Positions 15,314-23,057 of a stretch of 64,000 bases of DNA are shown in pieces (positions within the stretch are counted from its first letter, which is position 1; the number at the start of each line of letters is the position of its first letter). The position numbers were made by a program, and so were the translations under genes. The notes below the pieces were generated by a model, which was given only the letters and a program-made list of their open reading frames with translations, did no database searches and had not been told where the DNA came from. This DNA is from Salibacterium lacus (GTDB lineage: Bacteria; Bacillota; Bacilli; Bacillales; Marinococcaceae): positions 248,001-312,000 of the forward strand of contig NZ_JBHUML010000002.1 in the NCBI RefSeq assembly GCF_042684865.1, given 5' to 3'.

Positions 15314-15631
15314 ATGAACGACTACATGTATCATGGCTTCCCGGCAAAGGTCATGAGCGGCGATAAGTTGAGAACGGAAGCAGCGGGCAACAGGTTGGAG
15401 GAACAACTGACTGAGGCAGACGCCAATTCAGGGACGCTGACATTTGCCGAGGAAATTGAATCCATTGAGATTTATAACACCGACGATACGAACGACGGGA
15501 TTTTCACGGTCAACGGCATTGACATAACAGTCCCGGCAGGTAAGACGTATCAGTCCAGGGTAGGCGGTTCTCCGTCCGACACTGTGACCGTCTCAGGGGC
15601 TACAACGTATATTGTATCAAGGTACGAGTAG
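15314..15631 (+). CDS. Putative small head/decoration protein, 105 aa
   Basis: A helical start is followed by a beta-rich C-terminal half (IEIYNTDD, FTVNGIDITVPAGKTYQSRV, TVTVSGATTY). The pattern of a strand, a loop and 'IPAG..YQ' resembles small capsid- or tail-decorating proteins, and the 107-residue protein at 21383 shows a similar layout. AAGGAGGG precedes the ATG. The role is inferred from position only. Confidence 0.5.
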   Translation: MNDYMYHGFPAKVMSGDKLRTEAAGNRLEEQLTEADANSGTLTFAEEIESIEIYNTDDTNDGIFTVNGIDITVPAGKTYQSRVGGSPSDTVTVSGATTYIVSRYE

Positions 15632-15642
15632 GAGGGTGACAC

Positions 15643-16905
15643 ATGGGCTACAACGTACCGGGCGTTCCAGTTACTATTGATGTTGGAAGTGGTAGTGGTG
15701 GAACGGTTGATTGGAATGATGTGCAAAATAAACCAAGTTCCTATAGTTCAACGAACCACAATCATGATGAGCTGTATTACAAAAAACAGCAAGTGGATGA
15801 CGAATTTTCGGCATTAAATCAGTACCAGGTGAAGGCGACATCTACCGATGGCACCCCCGGTTATCTTGACGAAAAATTAGATTCCATAACCGTAGTGATT
15901 GTGAACGGCAAGATGGTTGTTAAGTCATTAGATGGCTTGAATATAGGTGTGGCTGATATAAACACCTTATTAAGCGGTGCAGATGGCAACTATCAAAATC
16001 AAATTGATAATATAAACGATACAATCACCGGTATAGCAGGTGGAATGAAGTGGTTCGGTAAGTTTGAGACGAAAGCGGACTTAACATCGACAACCACGAT
16101 GGAAAACGGAAGCACTGCTGTTGTTTTAGCAGATGAAAGTCGGAACGATGGCAGAAACTTATATGTCTATTCCTCTGATATAGGATCATGGGATTACGTG
16201 GGGCCGTTTGAATTTGCTGATGATTTTATAGCACTATCTGACACGCCAAGCAGCTATGTCGGACATGACGGCAAAGTCGTGAAAGTTGATGAAGTTAACG
16301 GCCAGTTAGTTTTTAATTATCTAGATTGGTCTGAAATTCAAAACGGGCCATCCAGCAGCCCGGCGGATATCGATGAAGCTGCAGCTCAACGTCACGAACA
16401 TACGAATAAACCTTCTCTCGATCAGATTACTGTGGAGAATGGAAGTTTGTTCATAAACGGTGTTGAGTTTGTGCCGAAAAAACAGACGCTTTACGCACGT
16501 AGAACAGGGAACAATCAAAGTTTACCTAACGGTGAAACGCTAGTGTTCAACACTAAAGTTTCAGGCGACATTGATTACAACGAATCCACCGGAGAATTTA
16601 CGCTGGAAGCAGGAAAAACGTATTCTATCACCGCACAATTCCATTTTTATTTCGGTGATGACTGGACGATGATAAATCTGGTTTATGCCGATACCGAAGA
16701 AGAACCTTCGGAAGGAGGCGCACAAGCCACTTTAAACGCAGTTAATGCAGGCAACGCGAACAACACAGGTAACATTTTATCAGCGCTAATCACACCGTCC
16801 TCAACAAGAGCATTTAAATTAAAGAAAAGCGACACGCAGGGCAATAGTGATGACACGTTGAAAGGCGACAGAAACAGTTCCAGCCTAAAAATCATAGAAG
16901 TTTAG
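15643..16905 (+). CDS. Head fibre protein with C1q-like tip, 420 aa
   Basis: Predicted trimeric fibre attached to the capsid. It contains the fibre repeat WNDVQNKPSSYSSTNHNHDE (about residues 25-44, then LYYKK) and a second looser copy, LDWSEIQNGPSSSPADIDEA. The C-terminal ~140 residues look like a C1q/TNF-type beta sandwich: LYARRTGNNQSL, ESTGEFTLEAGKTYSI and a final hydrophobic strand. Placement among head genes, ahead of the scaffold, argues for a head rather than a tail fibre. Such fibres may bind the host surface. Confidence 0.7.
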   Translation: MGYNVPGVPVTIDVGSGSGGTVDWNDVQNKPSSYSSTNHNHDELYYKKQQVDDEFSALNQYQVKATSTDGTPGYLDEKLDSITVVIVNGKMVVKSLDGLNIGVADINTLLSGADGNYQNQIDNINDTITGIAGGMKWFGKFETKADLTSTTTMENGSTAVVLADESRNDGRNLYVYSSDIGSWDYVGPFEFADDFIALSDTPSSYVGHDGKVVKVDEVNGQLVFNYLDWSEIQNGPSSSPADIDEAAAQRHEHTNKPSLDQITVENGSLFINGVEFVPKKQTLYARRTGNNQSLPNGETLVFNTKVSGDIDYNESTGEFTLEAGKTYSITAQFHFYFGDDWTMINLVYADTEEEPSEGGAQATLNAVNAGNANNTGNILSALITPSSTRAFKLKKSDTQGNSDDTLKGDRNSSSLKIIEV

Positions 16906-16907
16906 CC

Positions 16908-16932
16908 AGCGTCTCTTTAGGCGCTTTTTTTA
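16908..16932 (+). terminator. Terminator-like hairpin after the head fibre gene
   Basis: AGCG pairs with CGCT around a ten-base loop, followed by seven T. The stem is short, so it is probably a partial terminator. The 134-base gap to the scaffold gene otherwise holds only the scaffold ribosome site (AAGGAGAG). Confidence 0.5.
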
Positions 16933-17039
16933 TGTCCTCAGTAAGACGTTAAAAGGCTGATGCCGCAGTTATGCGTCAAATAACTATCCTATCGTGGAGG
17001 CAGAGCCACGTCACCAAAAATGTAAGGAGAGATTGATAG

Positions 17040-17660
17040 ATGAAACGAGACTTTCTAACAGACATGGGACTTGAATCCGAGCAAGTGGACAAGATCATGG
17101 CGGAGCATGGCAAGACCGTCAATGAGTACAAAGAGAAGGCGGAGAGTGCCGATCAGCTCCAACAGCAGGTGGATGACCTCGGCCAGCAAATTGAAGACCG
17201 AGACAAACAACTGACTGACCTGCAGAAACAGGCGGAAGGTAATGAGAGCCTGCAGCAGACCATCCAAGATCTGCAGAAGGAAAACGAGGATGCCAAAGAA
17301 CAGCACAAGAATGAACTCGAAAAGCAAAGGAAAGAATCTGCCTTAAAAATCGCCTTAAAAGATGAAGAAGCAAAGAATCCCACAGCAGTAAGGGCGCTTT
17401 TGAATGAGGAAACGATCACGCTTGACGGGGAAAAACTCATCGGCTTGGACGAACAGTTGAAAGCGATAAAAGAAAGTGATCCGTATATGTTCGGTGAAGA
17501 AAAACCTCCGGGTGTCACAGGCAGAACGCCGCATCAAAGCGGAGGCGGGGAACCGCCGAAAAAGAAATTCAGTGAGTTGACCACCCAAGAACGCATGGAG
17601 ATGAAAGAGAACGACCCCGAAGGCTACAAAAAGGCACGAGAAGCCTATATGAACAAATAA
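17040..17660 (+). CDS. Capsid scaffolding protein, Phage_GP20 family, 206 aa
   Basis: Guides assembly of the empty capsid and is then lost. Nearly all of residues 20-110 is heptad-rich, Gln/Glu/Lys-rich coiled coil (QQQVDDLGQQIEDRDKQL). A helical C-terminus with KKKFSELTTQERMEMKENDP is the likely capsid-binding part. Position directly before the major capsid gene supports the call. Length is normal for the family. Confidence 0.9.
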   Translation: MKRDFLTDMGLESEQVDKIMAEHGKTVNEYKEKAESADQLQQQVDDLGQQIEDRDKQLTDLQKQAEGNESLQQTIQDLQKENEDAKEQHKNELEKQRKESALKIALKDEEAKNPTAVRALLNEETITLDGEKLIGLDEQLKAIKESDPYMFGEEKPPGVTGRTPHQSGGGEPPKKKFSELTTQERMEMKENDPEGYKKAREAYMNK

Positions 17661-17676
17661 CAAGGAGAGATGTTAA

Positions 17677-18657
17677 ATGGCATACACAACGTTTTCAGGC
17701 GTAGAATTCGACCCGGAAATTTTTCAGGAGTACATGGAGGAACTAAGCCCGGAACCGGCTGCGTTTATTGATTCCGGTATCATCCGGCAAGACCCAGGCA
17801 TTCAGATTACAGACGGAAATGTGACGAGCGTTCCGTTTTACAAGCCACTGACGGGTAACGCTCAGAACTATGACGGTACAGACATCACCGTAAACGATAT
17901 TGCTTCCGGCAAACAGACGGCTATCGTCATCGGTCGTGCTAATGCATGGGGAAGTCAAGACCTTGCGGCAGAACTGGCATCCAAAGACCCGATGATGTCT
18001 ATTGCGTCCAAAGTAACGCAGTATTGGAGAGAAGAGTGGCAGCGTATTCTTATCCTGCAACTGAACGGCATTTTCGGCGCGTCAGCATTTAGCACGCACG
18101 TCCATGATATTTCCATTGAGGACGGCGACAATGCGACAGAGGACAACAAAATCGGCCCGGACGCCATTATCGACGCTACCCAGAATACCATCGGTGACAA
18201 CGCAAGTAAGATTTCTGCTATCTCCGTTCACTCGAAGGTGTACGCTCGGATGCAGAAGCTGAACCTCATTGAATTTGAACCGTATGGCGATCAAAACACA
18301 GTCGTACCGGTATTCCTCGGAAAGCGTATCATTGTCGATGACGCGCACACCGTAGAAGCTGGCGGCACATCCGGTAACAAATACACGTCCTACCTATTCG
18401 CCCCCGGTTCCATCGGGCGAGCAGACGGCAGCGTGAAAGTACCAACAGCAACCGAGCGTCAGGAACTGTCAGGCGGCGGACGGGAACACCTTGTCAATCG
18501 TCAGCGTCGGGTTTATCACCTGTATGGCTCTCACTTCACGCAGTCTTCTCTTGCTGGCGTTTCTCCGACGGACGCTGAACTGTCGGATGGAACGAACTTT
18601 GACAAGGTATACGAGGACAAAAACATTCCGGTCATCAAACTTGTAACGAACGGGTGA
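17677..18657 (+). CDS. Major capsid protein, HK97 fold, 326 aa
   Basis: Forms the icosahedral shell. Family features: an N-terminal arm with FDPEIFQEYMEELSPE, then the stretch VPFYKPLTGNAQNYDG, a spine-helix region around SIASKVTQYWREEW, and a C-terminal strand. The gene starts behind AAGGAGAG and is preceded by the scaffold. Length matches the gp13-like coat proteins of SPP1-related phages. Confidence 0.92.
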   Translation: MAYTTFSGVEFDPEIFQEYMEELSPEPAAFIDSGIIRQDPGIQITDGNVTSVPFYKPLTGNAQNYDGTDITVNDIASGKQTAIVIGRANAWGSQDLAAELASKDPMMSIASKVTQYWREEWQRILILQLNGIFGASAFSTHVHDISIEDGDNATEDNKIGPDAIIDATQNTIGDNASKISAISVHSKVYARMQKLNLIEFEPYGDQNTVVPVFLGKRIIVDDAHTVEAGGTSGNKYTSYLFAPGSIGRADGSVKVPTATERQELSGGGREHLVNRQRRVYHLYGSHFTQSSLAGVSPTDAELSDGTNFDKVYEDKNIPVIKLVTNG

Positions 18658-18661
18658 TGGT

Positions 18662-18925
18662 ATGAAAAACGTCATTGTGGAACAGGAAGGGAATGCTTAT
18701 ATTGTCGAGAGTGCGGAGGGGGATACCCTCCACGCTCGGCAGTATGTGTTCGATACGAAAACAGAAAAGTTTACGAAGTTGGATGAAAAGGAAATCACAG
18801 GTGACTATGTTGTGATATCGCCTGAAATTGTACGGGTGAAACACAAGCAAGAGGTGAAAGCTAGTGGCAAAACCCAGCAGAGGAACACGAAAAGACAAGC
18901 GTCTCAAAAAGAACAAAAAGAGTAG
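18662..18925 (+). CDS. Hypothetical head-region protein, 87 aa
   Basis: Unrecognised. N-terminal ~60 residues look beta-stranded; the C-terminal 25 are extremely basic and Gln-rich. Starts four bases after the major capsid gene, so its output is tied to capsid production. Confidence 0.6.
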   Translation: MKNVIVEQEGNAYIVESAEGDTLHARQYVFDTKTEKFTKLDEKEITGDYVVISPEIVRVKHKQEVKASGKTQQRNTKRQASQKEQKE

Positions 18926-18934
18926 GTGACGCGC

Positions 18935-19249
18935 ATGGACACAACCACAGCCAAAACCCTGCTCATGATATCGTCCACCAAGTACGATGATTACCTGGAC
19001 GCTGTGATTCCCATGTTCGAGGAAAAGGTCAAGCAGTACGCCAACAATCGCTTTGAACAGGATGACGGCACCGAGAAACTCCCGCCGGACTTGGAGCAAA
19101 CGCTTGTGAAGTGGATCCAGCATGACATGAACAACCGCGCCGGGTTGGAATCGCGGACGATGGGGGATGTCAGCTACAACTACAGTAACGAGATGCCCGA
19201 CTTCATCCGCCGCGATATCGCACCGCACAGGAAGGTGAGTTTTAAATGA
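18935..19249 (+). CDS. Head-tail connector, SPP1 gp15-like, 104 aa
   Basis: Forms the first adaptor ring under the portal. Helical build with DDYLDAVIPMFEEKVKQYAN, LPPDLEQTLVKWIQHDMNNR, GLESRTMGDVSYNYS and a final FIRRDIAPHRKVSF match the Phage_connect_1 pattern. The ATG at 18935 follows TAGGTGACG; GTG 18926 is an alternative. Overlaps the next gene by ATGA. Confidence 0.8.
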   Translation: MDTTTAKTLLMISSTKYDDYLDAVIPMFEEKVKQYANNRFEQDDGTEKLPPDLEQTLVKWIQHDMNNRAGLESRTMGDVSYNYSNEMPDFIRRDIAPHRKVSFK

Positions 19250-19563
19250 CGGAGGAATTCCCGCATACGATTACTTTCCAGAAGCCGACACGTACAGGCG
19301 ATGGAGGCGGTGGTGGAGGCGAAATCACATGGGAAGACGCCTTTACGACAGAAGCCCATGTCCAGCCACTCAGCAGTAATCAAATCGCACAGAATCAAGC
19401 GTTGGAAACGCCGGTGGATCATCGGGTGTACTATCCTGCTCGAAATGATGTGAAGCCGGATATGCGTGTCCTGCACGGTGAAAATATATTGGATGTACAG
19501 TCGAAGCCACTCGATCAGGGCGGCCTTGACGAAATCCACATGCTGAGGTGTCAGATGCGATGA
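19246..19563 (+). CDS. Head closure (head-tail joining) protein, 105 aa
   Basis: Second adaptor ring that closes the filled head. A small beta-barrel type protein with FPHTITFQKPTRTGDG, a glycine loop, HVQPLSSNQIAQNQAL and VYYPARNDVKPDMRVLHGEN, the layout of SPP1 gp16/Phage_H_T_join proteins. Overlaps both neighbours by ATGA. Confidence 0.75.
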   Translation: MTEEFPHTITFQKPTRTGDGGGGGGEITWEDAFTTEAHVQPLSSNQIAQNQALETPVDHRVYYPARNDVKPDMRVLHGENILDVQSKPLDQGGLDEIHMLRCQMR

Positions 19564-19786
19564 TAACCAAACGAGGGGATATTACATTCGAGAAAGCCAT
19601 TGAACGCTTTGAACAGCAGATCATTGACGAGGTGAAACGGATTGTGGCTGAGACGACAGAAATCATTGTGTCCGAGGCCAAAGCCCTTGCTCCTGTCGAT
19701 GAAGGAAACCTCAGACGGAGCATTGAGCCGGAGTATGACAATGACGGATTGTCCGCCATGATTACAGTCGGCGCGGAATACGGGAT
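19560..19786 (+). CDS. HK97 gp10-like tail-completion protein, 5' exon (interrupted gene)
   Basis: Encodes the first 75 residues and two bases of codon 76 of a gp10-like protein, a head-tail or tail-terminator component. It contains the family stretch ALAPVDEGNLRRSIEPEY and ends ...VGAEYG-I. The ORF runs on into intron sequence (KRMSSLLVTAG) and stops at 19821-19823; that tail is not part of the protein. Joined to the exon at 20769 the reading EYGIYVNYGTGIYA is restored, as in intact family members. The start at 19560 overlaps the previous stop by ATGA; an upstream GTG at 19548 is also possible. Confidence 0.85.
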
Positions 19787-20768
19787 AAAACGTATGTCCT
19801 CCCTGTTGGTAACAGCAGGGTAATAAACCGGGCAAAATCGGGGGAAATCTTGAAATCAAAGGGTTGATTAGAATTACGGTACAGGTTATAATATCAGTAG
19901 GGAGATGATATTATCGTTGATCGTAATTCTGACGGCCAATTTGTCAAAGGGAAAAATATCGTTGATTTATCAGGTGAGAAATTCGGTCGACTGACTGCAG
20001 TTCAGCTGTCGGAAAAGAAAGTAGGAAGAAAAACGTACTGGGATTGCATTTGTGATTGCGGGAACGAAGTAACTTTAAGGAGCGACACTCTGCAATTTCA
20101 AACGCGGTCGTGTGGGTGTTTGAGAGACGAAAAGTCGGCAAAGAGAGTAGTCAAAAACCACAAGCACAAAGGCAGCTATACTGAATTACACAATCGTTGG
20201 TCGGCGATGAAAGGGCGTTGTTACAACCCTAATAATAAGCGGTATAACCGATACGGCGGTCGCGGAATTGAAGTTTGTGAAGAATGGAGAAACGATTTCT
20301 ACGCATTTCGCGAATGGGCTTATGACAACGGATATAGAAAAGGGTTGTCGTTAGAGCGAATTGATATAGACGAGAATTACACACCTGATAACTGTAAATG
20401 GATTAAGGTTAATGAACAGGCAATAAACAGAAGTACAACGATATGGATTGAATGGGAAGGCGAGACATTAAACCTATCCCAATGGGCGGATAAGTTAGGT
20501 ATAAACAGAGGGACATTGTACTCTAGGTACCACAGGAGTGGAATGGAACCGCCTGAACTCTTTGAACCAGTCAAGACGACCCCGAGGTAACTTGCTGGAT
20601 TACGAAAGGCTAGCAAGCACCGTAGAGCGTAGAGATTGAATAAATATAATATCTCCAAGAGTGTCCGGCAACCCATAGAGGTTGTCTTTTTTATGGGTTG
20701 AAAATGTACGCCGAACTTCATGGTGACATGAAGAAGCAAGGGATAAAAAGCCTTTGCGATAACAATTG
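19787..20768 (+). mobile_element. Group I self-splicing intron, 982 nt, with endonuclease-like ORF
   Basis: The intron is defined by reconstruction of the gp10-like protein across it and by group I hallmarks. The 5' exon ends in T19786 and the intron ends in G20768. GGGAT (19782-19786) pairs with GTCCT (19796-19800) to give a P1 with the U-G wobble at the splice site. Directly after comes a perfect P2: CCCTGTTG (19801-19808), GTAA loop, CAGCAGGG (19813-19820). AACCCAT/ATGGGTT forms a stem near 20670-20700. P3-P7 pairings were not resolved by eye. The RNA should splice itself out and rejoin the tail gene. Confidence 0.85.
19910..20590 (+). CDS. Intron-encoded putative homing endonuclease, about 226 aa, non-ATG start
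   Basis: Belongs to a family of phage genes found alone or within introns. Order: VDLSGEKFGRLTAV; a four-cysteine knuckle CICDCG ... SCGCL (about residues 46-70); a core with YNRYGGRGIEVCEEW and LERIDIDENYTPDNCKW, which recalls the DH..N..N core of HNH enzymes; and a C-terminal helix-turn-helix LNLSQWADKLGINRGTLYSR. The frame opens after a TAG at 19898 and has no ATG, GTG or TTG before the conserved N-terminus. ATT 19910 or ATC 19913, behind AGGGAG, must be used, unless an indel is present. It would cut intronless copies of the tail gene to spread the intron. Confidence 0.7.
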   Translation: MIVDRNSDGQFVKGKNIVDLSGEKFGRLTAVQLSEKKVGRKTYWDCICDCGNEVTLRSDTLQFQTRSCGCLRDEKSAKRVVKNHKHKGSYTELHNRWSAMKGRCYNPNNKRYNRYGGRGIEVCEEWRNDFYAFREWAYDNGYRKGLSLERIDIDENYTPDNCKWIKVNEQAINRSTTIWIEWEGETLNLSQWADKLGINRGTLYSRYHRSGMEPPELFEPVKTTPR

Positions 20769-20958
20769 ATACGTCAACTATGGCACGGGCATCTACGCTC
20801 AGGAGGGGAACGGGCGCAAAACACCGTGGACGTACTACAGCGAAGCGCTGGGGCGCTTTGTGACCACGGAGGGAATGCCGGCGCAGAACTTCTGGGAGCC
20901 AGCCATAGAATCCGGACGCGATCACTTTGAACGAGAAATGAACCAGTTAGGAGTGTGA
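20769..20958 (+). CDS. HK97 gp10-like tail-completion protein, 3' exon (interrupted gene)
   Basis: Continues the gene begun at 19560. With its first base completing an ATA codon, it reads YVNYGTGIYAQEGN, then a basic stretch, then FWEPAIESGRDHFEREMNQ and stops at 20956-20958. The exon has no start codon or ribosome site of its own. Spliced product: 417 coding bases, 138 residues, a normal size for the family. Confidence 0.85.
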
Positions 20959-20961
20959 TAG

Positions 20962-21372
20962 ATGAAAACCGCACTCTGGGAAGTACAGACAGCCTTTTAC
21001 AGCGCTCTGACAGCGCACCAACCTCTGATGGATAAAGTCGTCGGTGTCTATGACACGGCTCCAGAAAGCCCGGAGTACCCTTATGTAACAATCGGAGAGC
21101 CGACGGTCAGCCCTTTCGACAACAAGGTCACCAACGGGGAGAACATCGTATGGGTGCTGCACTGTTGGAGCCAGTACAACGGTAAAAAAGAAGCGATGGA
21201 AATACTCAATCTCATGAATGAAGCATTTACAGAGCAACCACTCCAAATCGGGGGTGGTTTTTTTGTGCAGGATTTTAAGCGCGACAGCGGCAACGCCCTG
21301 CGCGTGATAACAGACGTCGACGGGCAGACGCGGCACGGTATCCTTCGTGTCCGTCTGTATGTCACACAATAG
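20962..21372 (+). CDS. Tail completion protein, DUF3168 family, 136 aa
   Basis: Small tail-terminator-like protein (SPP1 gp17 position). Family features: ALWEVQTAFYSALTAHQPLM, VYDTAPESPEYPYVTIGEP, and IVWVLHCWSQYNGKKEAMEI in the middle. It begins three bases after the gp10-like stop behind TTAGGAGTG. Confidence 0.8.
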   Translation: MKTALWEVQTAFYSALTAHQPLMDKVVGVYDTAPESPEYPYVTIGEPTVSPFDNKVTNGENIVWVLHCWSQYNGKKEAMEILNLMNEAFTEQPLQIGGGFFVQDFKRDSGNALRVITDVDGQTRHGILRVRLYVTQ

Positions 21373-21382
21373 GAGGGATAAC

Positions 21383-21706
21383 ATGGCGCAACTGAGCGTG
21401 CAGAAACTGAGCCTTTCCGGGATTTCACCGTCGTTCACAGCAGCGGCATCCGGCGGCGATACATTCAAGAACTACGGCAAAACCATCCTGCATGTCAAAA
21501 ACGACGGATCGTCCGAGGTCACAGTCACCGTGGCATCCAATCCGTGCGAGTACGGCGAAAATCACGACGTTGAGGTTTCTATTCCAGCCGGGGAAGAACG
21601 GCAGATAGGCAACTTTGACCAGAATCGCTTCAACGATGACGGATACCTTGTGAGCGTGTCCTACAGCAGTGTATCCAGCGTCACTGTAGCGGCTATTCAA
21701 TATTAA
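21383..21706 (+). CDS. Putative small beta-sandwich tail or decoration protein, 107 aa
   Basis: Beta-rich throughout: TILHVKNDGSSEVTVTVAS, VSIPAGEERQIGNFDQ and a final SVSSVTVAAIQY. The layout resembles Ig-like decoration proteins, and the 105-residue protein at 15314 is similar in style. It stands just before the major tail protein. TAGGAGGG precedes ATG 21383. Role inferred from fold appearance and context. Confidence 0.55.
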   Translation: MAQLSVQKLSLSGISPSFTAAASGGDTFKNYGKTILHVKNDGSSEVTVTVASNPCEYGENHDVEVSIPAGEERQIGNFDQNRFNDDGYLVSVSYSSVSSVTVAAIQY

Positions 21707-21718
21707 GGAGGCTAACTC

Positions 21719-22201
21719 ATGAAAGAGGGTAAAAATACAATCCTACTGGTGCAACCGGTAGATGCAACAGACGGATCCATGGTGGTGGCTAACCTCACAG
21801 AAAACAGCTACGCCATTGAGAACGAAATTATTGACGAGCAAACAAAAATGGGCCGCATCGTGGCTTACGGGCAGAACTCGGAATCCTTTGAGATGACGGC
21901 CTACGGCGAAAAAGGCGATCCCGGCCAGAAGGCTGTGCTGGACGCTATCAAGAACAAGGCCAAAATCAAAGTATGGGAAGTTGACCGCGTAGCCAACAGC
22001 ACAGACGCCTACGACGCTACCTTTGCGACATGCATTGTGGAATCGGCGGAGAAGACGAACCCGACCGACTCTTTCCAAGAGGTCACAGCCACACTGCAGG
22101 TAGACGGACAGTCCCATGAAGGTGAACTGACATCCCTGCCATCCGGCGCGACAGATGATTCCGGCGGCGGCTCGTTCGAGGAACCGACAACATCCGCATA
22201 A
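21719..22201 (+). CDS. Major tail protein, TP901-1 type, 160 aa
   Basis: Polymerises into the tail tube. It starts MKEGKNTILLVQPVDATDGS and has SYAIENEIIDEQTKMGRIVAYG, a conserved EKGDPGQKAV loop and ATLQVDGQSHEGEL. Length and these parts fit the Phage_tail_2 family. The final 20 residues are a flexible Ser/Gly/Thr tail. AAGGAGGC precedes the ATG. Confidence 0.85.
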   Translation: MKEGKNTILLVQPVDATDGSMVVANLTENSYAIENEIIDEQTKMGRIVAYGQNSESFEMTAYGEKGDPGQKAVLDAIKNKAKIKVWEVDRVANSTDAYDATFATCIVESAEKTNPTDSFQEVTATLQVDGQSHEGELTSLPSGATDDSGGGSFEEPTTSA

Positions 22202-22208
22202 ACCAGCA

Positions 22209-22236
22209 GGGGGTTAGCTACGGCTGACCCTCTTTT
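22209..22236 (+). terminator. Terminator-like hairpin after the major tail gene
   Basis: GGGTTAGC pairs with GCTGACCC around a TACG loop and is followed by TCTTTT. Between major tail and chaperone genes such a hairpin reduces downstream transcription relative to the abundant tube protein. Confidence 0.65.
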
Positions 22237-22260
22237 ACTTACATTATAGGAGGAATAAAA

Positions 22261-22719
22261 ATGGCATTTCTAACAATCGGTGATAAAGAGTACGAAGCGA
22301 AAGTGACCTTCAAATTTGACCGCGTAGCTAATGAAAAATACGCCTCCAACGAGGACGAGATGAACGGATTCATGAGCATTTACCTCGGCCTGCTGCAGTA
22401 CGATAACAGCTCCATCCTCAACTTTTGGGACTGCGCGCTGGCTCACTTGAAGAAGGATAAGCCGTCCAAAGAGGCAATCGAAGAAGCGCTGGAAGAACGC
22501 ATTGAACAGGACGGAGACACCGACGCGCTGTTTCGTGAAGCCTTTCAGGCGCTGGACTGGTCGGGGTTTTACAAGAAGCAAGTGACGTCTATCTGGCACG
22601 AATTTATGAAACCGACGGAAGCGGCGAAGGACGAGACGGACGAGCAGAAACAGAAGCGGGAGGAACACGAGGAAATGGCGAAAATGATGCGGGAGAGACG
22701 GGCGGAACTGACGGCGTAG
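22261..22719 (+). CDS. Tail assembly chaperone, gpG-like, 152 aa
   Basis: Small acidic cytoplasmic protein that coats the tape measure during tail assembly. It begins MAFLTIGDKEYEAKVTFKFD and has a Glu/Lys-rich C-terminal helix. Position between the tube and tape measure genes is diagnostic. Strong site AGGAGG. Open reading in the -1 frame across its end links to the next ORF. Confidence 0.8.
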   Translation: MAFLTIGDKEYEAKVTFKFDRVANEKYASNEDEMNGFMSIYLGLLQYDNSSILNFWDCALAHLKKDKPSKEAIEEALEERIEQDGDTDALFREAFQALDWSGFYKKQVTSIWHEFMKPTEAAKDETDEQKQKREEHEEMAKMMRERRAELTA

Positions 22720-22754
22720 GCTACGGCGATATCATTCAATCGGCGGCGCGGCAT

Positions 22755-23057
22755 ATGGCCGTCTTTGACACGGACTTGATTTTTTCGTGGTCGCCGTGGG
22801 AGTACGAAATGATGATGAAGGGCGTCCAGCATAAAGAGATTGACCGGTATGACTTTATGGCGCAGTCGGCGCTTGCACGAGAGGGCGCACACCGCGCCAA
22901 GAGGCCGCGTCTCCATCAAATATTCGATGCCAAGAAAGCACGGCGTCGGCTGGAAACCGGCATCAAAGAAGAGGAAGAAGAAATCAAGCGCATGATCGCG
23001 TTGAACCGGACATTCCAAGGATTCCAGCCGGATTTCAGGAAGAAGGGAGGGAGTTAG
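22755..23057 (+). CDS. Second tail chaperone ORF, gpT-like, probably a -1 frameshift product
   Basis: The ATG at 22755 has no ribosome site. The same frame is open upstream through the 3' end of the preceding gene (reading GYGDIIQSAARHMAVFDTDL after the zero-frame stop). In most siphophages this ORF is made only as the extension of the first chaperone by programmed -1 frameshifting; the shift needed here is -1. No canonical slippery heptamer was found by eye, so ribosomal reinitiation remains possible. The C-terminus is very basic. Confidence 0.65.
   Translation: MAVFDTDLIFSWSPWEYEMMMKGVQHKEIDRYDFMAQSALAREGAHRAKRPRLHQIFDAKKARRRLETGIKEEEEEIKRMIALNRTFQGFQPDFRKKGGS

Noticed and set aside
18635..19228. 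Minus-strand ORF of 197 codons
   Set aside because: Covers three well-supported + strand head genes; no start signal.
19787..20768. Intein, group II intron or simple insertion as explanation of the split tail gene
   Set aside because: The ORF is interrupted by stops, so not an intein; no group II ends (GTGYG...AY). A simple insertion would not give exact restoration of the frame with U and G at the borders.
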